The position numbers and the translations under genes were made by a program. DNA of 64,000 bases from Paraburkholderia xenovorans LB400 (GTDB taxonomy: Bacteria > Pseudomonadota > Gammaproteobacteria > Burkholderiales > Burkholderiaceae). Under the pieces are notes generated by a model. It did no database searches. It saw nothing but the letters and a program-made list of their open reading frames with translations, and was not told where the DNA came from. The stretch covers positions 2,108,001-2,172,000 of the forward strand of contig NC_007952.1 of NCBI RefSeq assembly GCF_000013645.1. The letters run 5' to 3'. Below, in pieces: positions 34,039-42,899 of this stretch (position 1 is its first letter; every line of letters starts with the position of its first letter).

Positions 34039-35799
34039 TCACGCGAGCGGCTTACCCACCGAGCGCGGAACACGCAATTCAATCAGCCTGACCCCGGACG
34101 CCGCAAGCGCCTGATCCAGCGCGGGTGCGAAAGCCGCCGTTTCATCGACCACCCAGCTCTTCACGCCGAACGCACTGGCAAACGCAGCGAAATCGATGTT
34201 GCCCAGCTCGGTGCCCACCGTACGCCCGAAAAGCCGGCGCTGCGCTCCATCGATTGCACCATACGCGCGGTTGTTCACTACCAGCACGAGCAGCGAGGTG
34301 CCCAGCCGCACCGCCGTTTCGAGTTCTTCCGCGTGCATCATCAGGCAGCCGTCGCCGGCAATGGCGACGATCTGCCGGCCCGGCTCCAGCACCAACGCTG
34401 CGCCGATCGCGGCAGCAAGCCCATAGCCCATCGCGCCGCTTTTCGGACCCAGTTGCGTACCCGGCCGACGGTGCGTCAGATAGCGTTGCGGCCAGATCGC
34501 ATAAGCGCCCGCGCCCGAGGTCACGACGGCGTCGTCCTCCAGCGCGGCGTCGAGCGTGGCGTAGACGGCGCGCAGATCGAGCGGGCCTTCACAGCGTCCG
34601 CCCGTCACGAATGCAAGACGCTCGGCGCGCAGCACGCTCATCCACTGGCGACGTGCATCGAGCGCTTCGGCGTCAGCCCACGTTGCGCCTGTTGCGCTTG
34701 CCTCCTGCCACGCGTCGACCGCCGCATTGGCTTGCGCGAGCAATGCAAGGTCTGCCTGATAGACCGCGTTCAGTTCGCTCGCGTCGGCGTGGATGTGTAC
34801 GAGACGCTGAGCGTTGCCGCGCTGCGTCGCGTCGGGTTCGATCAGCGCATAACCCTTGAATCCTTCACCCAGCGTGTTGAGTTCGCCGAGCCGGCCGTTC
34901 AGCACGATCAGCAGATCGGCTTCGCCCACGCGTTTCCCCAGCGAAGGATCGATCCCAATGCCGATTTCACCGACGAACACGGCATCGTCGTGATCGATCA
35001 GATCGCGACGACGGTAGGTCGTCGCCACCGGCACGACATGCTGGCGAGCAAGCGCGGCGAGCGCTTCCAGCGAAGCACGCTGCCAACCGGTGCCGCCCGC
35101 AATGATCATCGGGCGACGCGCCGCCTGCAGCATGCCGCGCAAACGGTCGAGGTCGGTGCGCGCGATGGACGGCGCGGGCAACTGCGGCAGCGCGGGAATG
35201 GAGAGCCGCGCGTGAGCCTGTGCAACGTCCTCCGGCATGACCAGCACGACCGGTCCGCGCCGCCCGCTCATCGCTACGTGCCATGCGCGCGCGAACATCT
35301 CGCCGATGCGCCCGGGCGCGTCGATCACGCCGACCCACTTGGCGAGCGGACCGAACACGCGTTGGTAGTCGTCGACATTGAGCATCGCCTCGCGGCCGGA
35401 GATTGCCTGGCTCGCCTGGCCGACGATCAGGATCATCGGCGCGCTATCCGTAAAAGCCGTGTGGACCGCCAGCGCCGTATTCAGCGCGCCCGGCGCGCGC
35501 GCGGCCAGACAGACTCCCGGTTGGCCGCTCAACTGGCCGATCGCCTGGGCCGCGTAAGTCATGCCCGCCTCGTGTCGAAAACTGGCGAGCGCGATCTGCG
35601 GCGCGTGGACCGCAAGTGCATCGACGATTTCGAGAATGCCTTCACCCGGAATGAACGTAACCGCGAGCACACCGTAGGCGCCAAGCACTTCCGCAACGAT
35701 CCGGGCGCCGCTGACCCGGTCGACATTACCGTCCGCGCTCGCGCCGGCCCTTGTTGCTGCTGATGGATCCACTGCACCTGCTGTGTGCTCGCGACTCAT
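34039..35799 (-). CDS. ThDP-dependent enzyme (acetolactate synthase-like)
   Basis: A 586-residue thiamine-diphosphate enzyme with three domains. The catalytic Glu is in FRHEAGMTYAAQAIGQLSG, the central domain has the PMILIVGQASQAISGRE loop, and the ThDP/Mg motif GDGCLMMHAEELETAVRLGT ... NNRAYGA is in the C-terminal part. This is the acetolactate synthase/benzoylformate decarboxylase/glyoxylate carboligase fold. There is no adjacent small regulatory IlvN subunit, and neighbours are catabolic, so a decarboxylase or carboligase acting on a 2-keto acid is likelier than branched-chain amino-acid synthesis. Substrate unknown. Confidence 0.9.
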   Translation of the reverse strand: MSREHTAGAVDPSAATRAGASADGNVDRVSGARIVAEVLGAYGVLAVTFIPGEGILEIVDALAVHAPQIALASFRHEAGMTYAAQAIGQLSGQPGVCLAARAPGALNTALAVHTAFTDSAPMILIVGQASQAISGREAMLNVDDYQRVFGPLAKWVGVIDAPGRIGEMFARAWHVAMSGRRGPVVLVMPEDVAQAHARLSIPALPQLPAPSIARTDLDRLRGMLQAARRPMIIAGGTGWQRASLEALAALARQHVVPVATTYRRRDLIDHDDAVFVGEIGIGIDPSLGKRVGEADLLIVLNGRLGELNTLGEGFKGYALIEPDATQRGNAQRLVHIHADASELNAVYQADLALLAQANAAVDAWQEASATGATWADAEALDARRQWMSVLRAERLAFVTGGRCEGPLDLRAVYATLDAALEDDAVVTSGAGAYAIWPQRYLTHRRPGTQLGPKSGAMGYGLAAAIGAALVLEPGRQIVAIAGDGCLMMHAEELETAVRLGTSLLVLVVNNRAYGAIDGAQRRLFGRTVGTELGNIDFAAFASAFGVKSWVVDETAAFAPALDQALAASGVRLIELRVPRSVGKPLA

Positions 35800-35928
35800 A
35801 TGAAATGCAACTCCTTTTTCGTGACACAGCGCGCGCCCGCTTCGCGTGATGCCTGCTTTTTTCGTGCGTGCTGCCTGCGCGCAGCGGCATCACCTGACAC
35901 GATGACCCGCTGCCGCCACTCACCGACA

Positions 35929-37080
35929 TTAGAACCGATGATAAATACCAGCGGTAATCGACACCTGGCGCTTGGTCGACGAAGCACCGCCCGAACCGCT
36001 TGCATATTCAATATTGGCGTGTTGCGCGTCGCCGGCCGCCAGTTGAAAGATACCGTCCAGGTACAGCGCCGTCCGCTTCGACAGGAAGTAGTTGTTGATC
36101 AGCGAGACCTGGTGATATTGCGGCTTGAAGTCGGTCGGCTGGATCGAGCCGGTGGTGTAGGTGTAGTCGATCGCAGCCTGATAATCGGGCGCGAAATAAT
36201 GGCTCACGTTCGCTTCGACGTTGGTGTAACTGGCGCGGCCGTGCGCGAGACCCAGTTGCGCGACGCCGAGATCGTCGTACCGGCTATGCGTGACGACGAT
36301 GCCCGCGAACGTGTCTTTGGTGAAGGCATACTGGCCACCCGCGCCGTAGATTTCCATGCTCGAAGGCGCGATCGCATACGAGACCGCCGGCGAATTGGGC
36401 GAGATCGACGCGAACGAGGCCGTGGTCCACAAGCCTTCGCTGGCGGCCGAAGCCGGGTGATTCATACGCATGTATGCGGCCGAAAGCTTGAGCGGGCCTT
36501 GTGCGTAGTTCACGCCGAAGCCCACTGCACTCTGGTTGCCGAAGCTGCCGGCTACGCCGCCAAAGCTGTACATCAACCCGGCCTGCAAGCCGCGATACGA
36601 GGGCGACAAGTACTTCACCGCGTTATTGGTGCGGAACTGATAGTTGAAGTTGTTGTTGTCGCCGACGGTCGCCGTGTAGCCGTTCCACATCAGCGGCGAA
36701 GAATACTGCGCGAGCCAGTCCTGCGTAAGGTCGTACTGGCGGCCGAAGGTCAGCGTGCCGTAACGGCCGTCGGTCAGCCCCACGAAGGCCTGGCGCCCGA
36801 ACTCGCGGCTGCCCTGCGCCGCAGTGCCGGTGTTCGGGTTGAAGCCGCCTTCGAGCACGAAGACCGTCTTCGTGCCGCCGCCCAGGTCCTCGACGCCCTT
36901 GAAGCCCCAGCGGCTGGGTCCGTTCGCGGTGCCGATCGACGCACCTTTGAGCGAATTGTTGGAGTAAATCAGGCCTGACATCACCACGCCATACAGCGTG
37001 ACGCCTGAGCCCGGCGAACTTTGCGCGTGTGCGGCAGCCGCAAGGGAAAAAAGCAGCGCCGTAGTGCAGATACGTTTCAT
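35929..37080 (-). CDS. Gram-negative porin (OmpC-type)
   Basis: A 383-residue outer-membrane porin. The signal peptide MKRICTTALLFSLAAAAHAQ is followed by SSPGSGVTLYGVVMSGLIYS, a standard Burkholderiaceae porin start; RWGFKGVEDLGGGTKTVFVL, GRQAFVGLTDGRYGTLTFGR and the C-terminal SITAGIYHRF end in Phe as required. Start at 37080 is the first Met giving a correct signal peptide; the further upstream frame is not used. It lies upstream of the ThDP enzyme gene in the same direction and probably admits the substrates of this catabolic block. Confidence 0.93.
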   Translation of the reverse strand: MKRICTTALLFSLAAAAHAQSSPGSGVTLYGVVMSGLIYSNNSLKGASIGTANGPSRWGFKGVEDLGGGTKTVFVLEGGFNPNTGTAAQGSREFGRQAFVGLTDGRYGTLTFGRQYDLTQDWLAQYSSPLMWNGYTATVGDNNNFNYQFRTNNAVKYLSPSYRGLQAGLMYSFGGVAGSFGNQSAVGFGVNYAQGPLKLSAAYMRMNHPASAASEGLWTTASFASISPNSPAVSYAIAPSSMEIYGAGGQYAFTKDTFAGIVVTHSRYDDLGVAQLGLAHGRASYTNVEANVSHYFAPDYQAAIDYTYTTGSIQPTDFKPQYHQVSLINNYFLSKRTALYLDGIFQLAAGDAQHANIEYASGSGGASSTKRQVSITAGIYHRF

Positions 37081-37519
37081 CTCGAAGGTCCGTAGAGGGA
37101 TCGTTGGTTTGCGGGAATATCCGTTCGTAGCATGTTGAACGCGTCGGTACGGCAACGCGGTTGCCAGAGCGAAGACTAGGAACGGCACAAACCAGTGACA
37201 ATGACCTCAAAATAGTTAGACCCGTTTTCCTTCAATTCTGAATCGCTTCACTAGAGCGCGGCCTCATAAAACGTTGTCAACGCGCCCGCTTGTGCGCTTG
37301 TGCGGCGCCGCAGCAACATGGCGTCTTTATGATCATCACACGGCGTTGCGGGTGGCTGGACGTCGCCAGAGGCTTGAATTGTTAGGCTTTCGGAACTGTT
37401 TATTTTGGCGGTGTGGGCGGCGAAAAACGGCTCGACCAGAATGAGCCTGTCATGACGGCGCAACGGCATCACTGGCTTGCCCATTTCTCTTCTCCCACTT
37501 TTTCTCAGGCAAATACGTT
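37081..37519. other. Divergent porin / binding-protein promoter region
   Basis: 439 bp with no gene seen. It contains an element GAAGGAAAACGG (minus strand, 37233-37222) toward the porin, and GGCGAAAAACGG (plus, 37419-37430) and TAGGCTTTCGG (plus, 37383-37393) toward the binding protein; these share the AAACGG/CGG core with other sites in the block. A possible plus-strand promoter is TTGTTA (37379-37384) and TATTTT (37401-37406), spacer 16. Confidence 0.5.
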
Positions 37520-38554
37520 ATGAAACTGCTCAGCGCGTGTGTTCGACAGATCAGCGGACGCCGCAGTATGACGGCCGCGTTGCTATCGGCGGCGATCGGC
37601 TTTGGCAACCTCATGCCCGCGACGAGTCACGCGCAGGCTGCGTCCCCCGCGCCGATCGTCGTGGGCATCGCGAACTTCGGGCCGCACCCTGCGCTCTCGC
37701 GTACGATCCAGGGCTTCAAGGACGAAATGCAGGCTAACGGCTACGTCGAAAACAAAAACGTGCGCTACGTCTATAGCGACGCCAACTTCACACCCAGCCT
37801 GATCCCGCAGACGCTTGCGCAGATCGTCGCGCAGCATCCTTCGGTAATCCTGACCGTCACGACACCGGTTGCCCAGGCCGCTGTGCGCAACGTCGGCAAT
37901 CTCGACACACCGCTCGTGTTCTCGCAGGTCACGGACCCGGTCAAGGCCGGCATCGTGCCTGACTGGCAGCACGGCAGCAGCCGCATCAACGGCACGTCGA
38001 GCATCACTGATTACAACGCCGTGCTCGACTTCGCAAAGAAGGTGTTCCCCAAGGCCAGAAAATTCGGCGTGCTGTATAACGCGGGCGAAGTCAACGACGT
38101 CGCCGCCATCGCGAGCCTGAAAGAAGCCGCCGCGAAGTCCGGCCTCGAAATGATCGCGACCTCCGCCGATTCCACCGTCGATGTGCCGCAACGCGCCGGC
38201 ACGCTGCAAGGCATCGATTTCTTCTATGCAATCGGCTCCAGCCTGATCCAGTCGTCGCTGCCGGCGGTCGCCTCGGTTACCGACCACATGCATGTACCGA
38301 TTCTCAGCGCAGAACACGAACTGATCCGCAAAGGCGACATCATCGCCGTCGCGTATGCCCCTTCTTACGAATCGCAGGGCGCGCACGCCGCCGACATGGC
38401 ATTGCAGATGCTCAAGGGCGTGAAGCCGTCGGCAATGCCCGTATATCGCGCCGTACCCGCCGACTACAAGGAACTGATCAATCGCCGCAAGATGGCGTCT
38501 CTCGGCCTGCCGGTTCCCGCCTCGCTCGACGCGTGCAATTGCTTCGTCAATTGA
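37520..38554 (+). CDS. ABC transporter substrate-binding protein (TrpX-like), second copy
   Basis: A 344-residue periplasmic binding protein homologous along its length to the one at 31301-32368 (shared GIANFGPHPALSRTIQGFKD, YSDANFTPSLIPQ, VTDPVKAGIVPDWQHG and the C-terminal CNCF ending). The signal peptide spans about residues 1-38, with a cleavage near SHAQA. No ATPase or permease is next to it, so it may use the components at 29.5-31.3 kb, as an orphan binding protein. It is followed 2 bp later by an Asp/Glu racemase-family gene, probably co-transcribed. Confidence 0.9.
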   Translation: MKLLSACVRQISGRRSMTAALLSAAIGFGNLMPATSHAQAASPAPIVVGIANFGPHPALSRTIQGFKDEMQANGYVENKNVRYVYSDANFTPSLIPQTLAQIVAQHPSVILTVTTPVAQAAVRNVGNLDTPLVFSQVTDPVKAGIVPDWQHGSSRINGTSSITDYNAVLDFAKKVFPKARKFGVLYNAGEVNDVAAIASLKEAAAKSGLEMIATSADSTVDVPQRAGTLQGIDFFYAIGSSLIQSSLPAVASVTDHMHVPILSAEHELIRKGDIIAVAYAPSYESQGAHAADMALQMLKGVKPSAMPVYRAVPADYKELINRRKMASLGLPVPASLDACNCFVN

Positions 38555-38556
38555 TC

Positions 38557-39345
38557 ATGACCGCACACTCGCTCCCCGATGTACCGGCCGGCTCCGAAGC
38601 ACGGGCGTTGCGTGCGCGCCGCCGCACGATCCACGGCGTGAGCATCGGCATCCTGATGCTCGACACCGGCTTTCAGCGCTTGCCGGGCGACATCGGACAC
38701 GGTGCAACGTGGCCGTTCCCCGTGCAATACGGTCTCATGACAGGCGTGACCGGTCCACAGGTCATGGCGGCCACGAGCGGCGATGCGAAGGCCGCGGTGC
38801 CGCTCATCGAACGCTTTGTCGAAGCGGCGCAGCAACTCGTCGATCTCGGCGTGGACGGCGTCACGACGAGTTGTGGCTTTCTCGTGGCATTCCAGCAGGC
38901 GTTGACCGAGCGCTGCGCCGTGCCGGTGGCCACTTCCGCGTTATTACAGATTGCGTCGGTTGCGTTGCTGCTGCCGCGACGCCAACGCGTGGGCATCCTC
39001 ACGGCGCGTGCCGCTTCGCTCACGCCGCGTCATCTGCTGGCCGCGAACGCGCCGACTGATCTGCCCATAGCCGGGTTACGCGAAGACAGCCGTTTCTTCC
39101 GCAACAATCTGGAGAATGCGCCACTGGTGGATTTCGACGAGCAGGCCGAGGATCTCCTCGAATGCGCCGGGCGCCTGTTGCGGGCGCATCCGGAAACGGG
39201 CGCCATTGTCAGCGAATGCAGCAATTTCGCGCCCTACTCGGCATTGATCAGCGAACGGTTCGGTGTGCCGGTGTTCGATATCGTGACGATGATCGAATGG
39301 TTTCAATCGGGTTTGAGGCCGCGGCGGTTCCAGGCCGCCTCGTAG
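38557..39345 (+). CDS. Aspartate/glutamate (hydantoin) racemase-family protein
   Basis: A 262-residue protein of the Asp/Glu racemase superfamily, which has paired Cys in the active site. The two Cys candidates are in VDGVTTSCGFLVAFQQ and IVSECSNFAPYSALIS, with family blocks GVSIGILMLDTGFQRLPGDI and RRQRVGILTARAASL. Other members include hydantoin racemase and arylmalonate decarboxylase, so the reaction is open. It starts 2 bp after the TrpX-like gene. A hydantoinase pair 7 kb away makes a hydantoin or amino-acid racemase role plausible but unproven. Confidence 0.82.
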   Translation: MTAHSLPDVPAGSEARALRARRRTIHGVSIGILMLDTGFQRLPGDIGHGATWPFPVQYGLMTGVTGPQVMAATSGDAKAAVPLIERFVEAAQQLVDLGVDGVTTSCGFLVAFQQALTERCAVPVATSALLQIASVALLLPRRQRVGILTARAASLTPRHLLAANAPTDLPIAGLREDSRFFRNNLENAPLVDFDEQAEDLLECAGRLLRAHPETGAIVSECSNFAPYSALISERFGVPVFDIVTMIEWFQSGLRPRRFQAAS

Positions 39346-39357
39346 ACAGGCGTTAAA

Positions 39358-39382
39358 GCAGTGCAAGCGCGACTCGCACTGC
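39358..39382. terminator. Possible terminator hairpin between converging genes
   Basis: A 7-bp perfect stem (GCAGTGC with GCACTGC) with an 11-base loop in the 42-bp gap between the racemase gene and the dioxygenase operon. There is no U-run; weak. Confidence 0.35.
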
Positions 39383-39387
39383 CTGCA

Positions 39388-40605
39388 TCAGAGCAACGAT
39401 CGCAGTGCTACGGCGGTATCGGCAAGCAGCGCGGGGTCGAGTACCTTGCCAGATGCCACGAGCCGCTTGCAGGCGCCCATCTCCCGACCCGCGTTGATCG
39501 CGACAACCGCGCGCAGGCGCCGGCCCGCGTCGAGCGCGAGCACACAAAACGGGCCGTTATGCGCATCGCCGCGCTCGATCAACGTGTGCGACGCGTCGAT
39601 CATGCCAAGCGACTGGATATTGCAATCGAACTGATCGGACCAAAGCCACGGCCACTCGGCGTATTCCTGGGTATCGCCGAGCATGTTGGCTGCCGCGATC
39701 ACCGGCTGATTTTCGGCGACCTGCCACGATTCGATACGTGCCTGACGACCCAGCAGCGGATTGAAATGCATCGTCACTTCACCTGCCGCGAAAATGCGCG
39801 GGTCGGATGTGCGGCACTGCGCGTCGACCACGATGCCGTTATCCACCTGCAAGCCCGCTTCGCGCGCCAGTTCGACATTGGGCAACACGCCAATCCCCAC
39901 GACGACGAGATCCGCGGCGAGTGTTCCGCGATCCGTTTCGATCAGCGCACGGCGATTCTCGTAACCGATACGCAACGGCGTTTCGCCGAGTCTGAGCGTT
40001 ACGCCGCGCCGCGCATGAAGCGATGCCACGAAGCGTGAAGCCGCCGGCGGCAGCGAGCGCTGCAGCAACGTGGCCGCGGGCTCGATCACCGTTGCTTCGC
40101 AACCCACCTGAGTGACCGCCGCGGCCACTTCCAGTCCAATGAAACCGCCGCCCAGAATCGCGACCTTTCTGCCGGGCGCGAGCGCGGCGCGCAACGCCAG
40201 CGAATCGGCCAGCGTACGCACGTAGTAAAGCCGCACTCGCTCGTCCATCGGACCGGCAAACTCACGCACGCGCGACCCGGTTGCGAGCAACAGCCTGTCA
40301 TAGCCGATCGAACTGCCGTCATGCAAACGTACTTGGTTACGCGTACGGTCGATCGACTCGACGGTAGTTCCGAGCCGCAATTCGATGCCGTGCGCAGCGT
40401 ACCATTCAAGCCCGCGAATGAACGCCTTCTGTTCGCCGCCTTCCGCGAGCAGGGCGTCTTTCGAAAGCACCGGACGATCGTAAGGCGCGTGGGGTTCCGC
40501 GCCGATCATCACGATCCGCGCGCCCGGATCGCGCTCGCGCAGCGTTTCGGCGGCGCGCCGCGCGGCGTGGCCCGCGCCGACGATCACATGCCGGTCAGTC
40601 GACAT
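39388..40605 (-). CDS. andAa: Dioxygenase ferredoxin reductase component (AndAa-type)
   Basis: A 405-residue FAD/NAD(P)H oxidoreductase of the BphA4/ferredoxin-reductase family. FAD fold HVIVGAGHAARRAAETLRER is near the N-terminus, the NADH fold VAILGGGFIGLEVAAAVTQ at about 150 and the FAD block PRIFAAGEVTMH near 275. It would pass electrons from NADH to the Rieske ferredoxin. Last gene of the operon; its start overlaps the ferredoxin stop by 11 bp. The order large-small-ferredoxin-reductase matches the andAcAdAbAa operon described for anthranilate 1,2-dioxygenase of Burkholderia cepacia. Confidence 0.85.
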   Translation of the reverse strand: MSTDRHVIVGAGHAARRAAETLRERDPGARIVMIGAEPHAPYDRPVLSKDALLAEGGEQKAFIRGLEWYAAHGIELRLGTTVESIDRTRNQVRLHDGSSIGYDRLLLATGSRVREFAGPMDERVRLYYVRTLADSLALRAALAPGRKVAILGGGFIGLEVAAAVTQVGCEATVIEPAATLLQRSLPPAASRFVASLHARRGVTLRLGETPLRIGYENRRALIETDRGTLAADLVVVGIGVLPNVELAREAGLQVDNGIVVDAQCRTSDPRIFAAGEVTMHFNPLLGRQARIESWQVAENQPVIAAANMLGDTQEYAEWPWLWSDQFDCNIQSLGMIDASHTLIERGDAHNGPFCVLALDAGRRLRAVVAINAGREMGACKRLVASGKVLDPALLADTAVALRSLL

Positions 40606-40918
40606 GAATCTCAACCCGCGAATCGACAATGCGAATCGGGAAAGCACGTACCGGCTCCGTAACAGGCGCGCAACGGGGCGCGCCGGTGCGAATGTCGATC
40701 AACCCCTGATGCAGCGGACATTCCACACAGCCGTCTTCCACGTAGCCATCCGAGAGTCGCGCATGGCCGTGCGAACATAGATCGTTCAGCGCAAATACTT
40801 CGTCGCCGAGCCGGAAAACCGCGATTTTCCGGTCGCCGGCGATAATGGCTGCGGGTTCGCCCTCGGCGAAATCGTCGAGCGTGCCGATGGGTTGCCAGTT
40901 ATCGAGTGTCTGTTCCAT
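40595..40918 (-). CDS. andAb: Dioxygenase Rieske ferredoxin component (AndAb-type)
   Basis: A 107-residue Rieske ferredoxin. The 2Fe-2S ligands are Cys48 and His50 (LCSHGHARLSDGYV) and Cys67 and His70 (CVECPLHQGLID). It carries electrons from the reductase to the oxygenase. Start at 40918 has a purine-rich ribosome-binding site (GAGGG). It lies 10 bp after the small-subunit gene and overlaps the reductase gene by 11 bp. Confidence 0.9.
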   Translation of the reverse strand: MEQTLDNWQPIGTLDDFAEGEPAAIIAGDRKIAVFRLGDEVFALNDLCSHGHARLSDGYVEDGCVECPLHQGLIDIRTGAPRCAPVTEPVRAFPIRIVDSRVEIHVD

Positions 40919-40928
40919 AGGCCCTCTT

Positions 40929-41402
40929 TCAGATCGGCGTGGCGAGCAGCGTCTGCACACGCAACGTGTCGTACACCACGCGCTTGCTCCGATAACGCAG
41001 ACCGTCCGGCGTACGCACGACACGGTCGTAATACTTGCCCGCCTGGTACACATCGGACTCGCCATTGGCGCGCGTTTGCACGACGACGTAGCTGCTTTCC
41101 GTTTCGATCACACCGTCTTTCTCGCCCACGATCGTCAGGCCCGAGGTCATGTGACGATACGTATGCTCCTCGAAGATATTCGCATTACGCAGCGACACCA
41201 CGCGGTCGCGCAGCATGCGCTGGTTCGTGCAGTGAATGATGCCGATAGGCAAACCCATGTCGGCGTTTTCCTTCGGCACGATTTCGTACGTGCAGTCTTC
41301 GGTGAACAAGGTCGGCCATGCTTCGAGCCGGCCGTTGTCGAGATTGCCGATGTACTGGTTCTGCAGCATGTGCAATTCGAACCACAGCTTCATCGCTTCC
41401 AT
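40929..41402 (-). CDS. andAd: Ring-hydroxylating dioxygenase small (beta) subunit (AndAd-type)
   Basis: A 157-residue beta subunit with the NTF2-like cone fold that structures the alpha3beta3 oxygenase. Family blocks are WFELHMLQNQYIGNLDNGRL, EDCTYEIVPKENADMGLPIG and YYDRVVRTPDGLRYRSKRVV. It has no catalytic metal. It lies 13 bp after the large-subunit gene and 10 bp before the ferredoxin gene. Confidence 0.9.
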   Translation of the reverse strand: MEAMKLWFELHMLQNQYIGNLDNGRLEAWPTLFTEDCTYEIVPKENADMGLPIGIIHCTNQRMLRDRVVSLRNANIFEEHTYRHMTSGLTIVGEKDGVIETESSYVVVQTRANGESDVYQAGKYYDRVVRTPDGLRYRSKRVVYDTLRVQTLLATPI

Positions 41403-41415
41403 GTGCGTCCCCTGA

Positions 41416-42687
41416 TCAATAGCCCATCAATTGCTGATAACCGACCCAGAAGCGGCGAATCAGGCTTTCGGTAATCACCGTGTCCTGCTGGTCCGGATTG
41501 CCGCGCGACATTTCAATTACCGAGCTCGCGTCGCCGTCGCGAATCGTTCCGCGCTGGACCAGCTCGGTCGCCTCTGTGTCTTCCATCGAGATATAGCCTG
41601 CCGGTCCCACGAGATTCGCCTGCTTGATGCGTAGCGCGCGCAGCTCCGGCGTGTCGTCCGTGTAGCCGAAAAAATGGAAGATCAGTTCGAAATTGTTCGG
41701 TCCCTTCGGCAACAACTGGCGCGCGACCAGTGTGTTGTGAATCTGCTGGATCACGAGCTGCGGAAAAATCGGTTGAATGTGATTGGTCGTGTTTTCCTCG
41801 TACTCCGGGATATGACCGAGCACGGTATCGTCTTCGAGCGAGAAGCCTTCGTCCATCGACCGGATATTCTGCTGCTTGTATGCCGCCGAGGTGTCTTCGT
41901 CCGTTTTCGTGACCGTGATGATGCTATGCAGGCCATGCGTGGCGTCCGGAATCGAACGCGCCTTCATGCCGACGCGGAAAATGTTGAAGGTCGTATGGAA
42001 CAGATGCAGCATGCTCGCGTGATACGGGTCCTTCACGTTCTCGAAGTACAGCTTCCAGTTCGATTTCGAATACTGCCGCGTGCAGCCGAGATATTCGATC
42101 GGCTTGTGAAAAATACGGTCGATCCACGGGCGCATTTCCGCGCCGAGATAGTCGGGCAACGGCGCGACCTCTTCGCTGAAGGTCGCGAACACCACCCCAC
42201 GATAGCTGTCCACCCGCAGTTTGCGCAGGCTGTGATTCTTCGGATCGAAGTCGGCGGGCATACCGCTCATGCCTTTCTGTCCGCGGCGGAAAGGCACACC
42301 GAGCAGATTTCCGCTGTTGTCGAAGCTCCACTGGTGATACACGCAGGTATGCGAGGTGGCGTTGCCGCGTGCCTTGCGGCATACGGAAGCGCCACGATGC
42401 GCGCAGCGGTTCACCCACGCCGCGATCGATCCGTCTTCCACGCGTGTAACGACCACCGGCGTATCGCCCACGAAAGTGCTCTTGAAGTCGCCCGGCTTTG
42501 GAATTTCCGCTTCGAGCGCAACGAAATTCCACGTCGGACCGCGATAAATGCGCTCCTGCTCGCGCTCGTACACCGCTTGCGAGCTGAACACCTTGTAGGG
42601 GACACGCGAACCATCGTCGTGCGGAAACACAACCTGATCCGACTCCATGTTCCTGATAATGCGGACGGGCGTTTCGGCCATTTCCAT
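41416..42687 (-). CDS. andAc: Ring-hydroxylating dioxygenase large (alpha) subunit (AndAc-type)
   Basis: A 423-residue alpha subunit. The Rieske ligands are Cys95, His97, Cys115 and His118, and the mononuclear Fe ligands Asp220-x2-His223-x4-His228 (DPYHASMLHLFH). With three separate electron-transfer partners encoded after it, this is a class of anthranilate 1,2-dioxygenase (AndAc) that converts anthranilate to catechol. Salicylate or related aminobenzoates cannot be excluded from sequence. Start at 42687 has GGAG upstream. First gene of the operon; a divergent AraC/XylS-type gene is at 42900. Confidence 0.87.
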   Translation of the reverse strand: MEMAETPVRIIRNMESDQVVFPHDDGSRVPYKVFSSQAVYEREQERIYRGPTWNFVALEAEIPKPGDFKSTFVGDTPVVVTRVEDGSIAAWVNRCAHRGASVCRKARGNATSHTCVYHQWSFDNSGNLLGVPFRRGQKGMSGMPADFDPKNHSLRKLRVDSYRGVVFATFSEEVAPLPDYLGAEMRPWIDRIFHKPIEYLGCTRQYSKSNWKLYFENVKDPYHASMLHLFHTTFNIFRVGMKARSIPDATHGLHSIITVTKTDEDTSAAYKQQNIRSMDEGFSLEDDTVLGHIPEYEENTTNHIQPIFPQLVIQQIHNTLVARQLLPKGPNNFELIFHFFGYTDDTPELRALRIKQANLVGPAGYISMEDTEATELVQRGTIRDGDASSVIEMSRGNPDQQDTVITESLIRRFWVGYQQLMGY

Positions 42688-42799
42688 GCTGATGACTCCG
42701 CTAGATTGCTGGGGTGCTGCCTGTTTGAGGGGACCGTCGTTTGCACACAGCTTTTTTGACGGCTGCAGGCTTATTTTTGGAGAACCAGAATAGTGGCGC

Positions 42800-42814
42800 T
42801 ATCCGTTTCTGGCA
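42800..42814 (-). promoter_or_regulatory. XylS-like half-site upstream of andAc
   Basis: On the minus strand TGCC-AGAAAC-GGATA resembles the XylS half-site pattern TGCA-N6-GGNTA, one mismatch. It also shares the AAACGG core with other sites in the region. A second half-site is not clear. It lies 113-127 bp upstream of andAc. Confidence 0.3.
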
Positions 42815-42899
42815 GTCCACGCGCCGCCTGTCCGATTCAGGCGGCTTTCTGAACGAAACCCGTTGCGGCGGGAACGCAGCGCTTTATCCTTTCGCCGTC

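Noticed and set aside
33886-35763. Plus-strand open frame opposite the ThDP enzyme
   Set aside because: Antisense shadow; no recognisable domain, while the minus strand carries the full ThDP motif.
34039-35799. IlvB (branched-chain amino-acid biosynthesis)
   Set aside because: No ilvN or ilvC beside it; set within catabolic genes, so the biosynthetic label is not supported.
39388-42687. Two-component antABC anthranilate dioxygenase
   Set aside because: Separate Rieske ferredoxin and FAD reductase genes are present instead of a fused AntC reductase.
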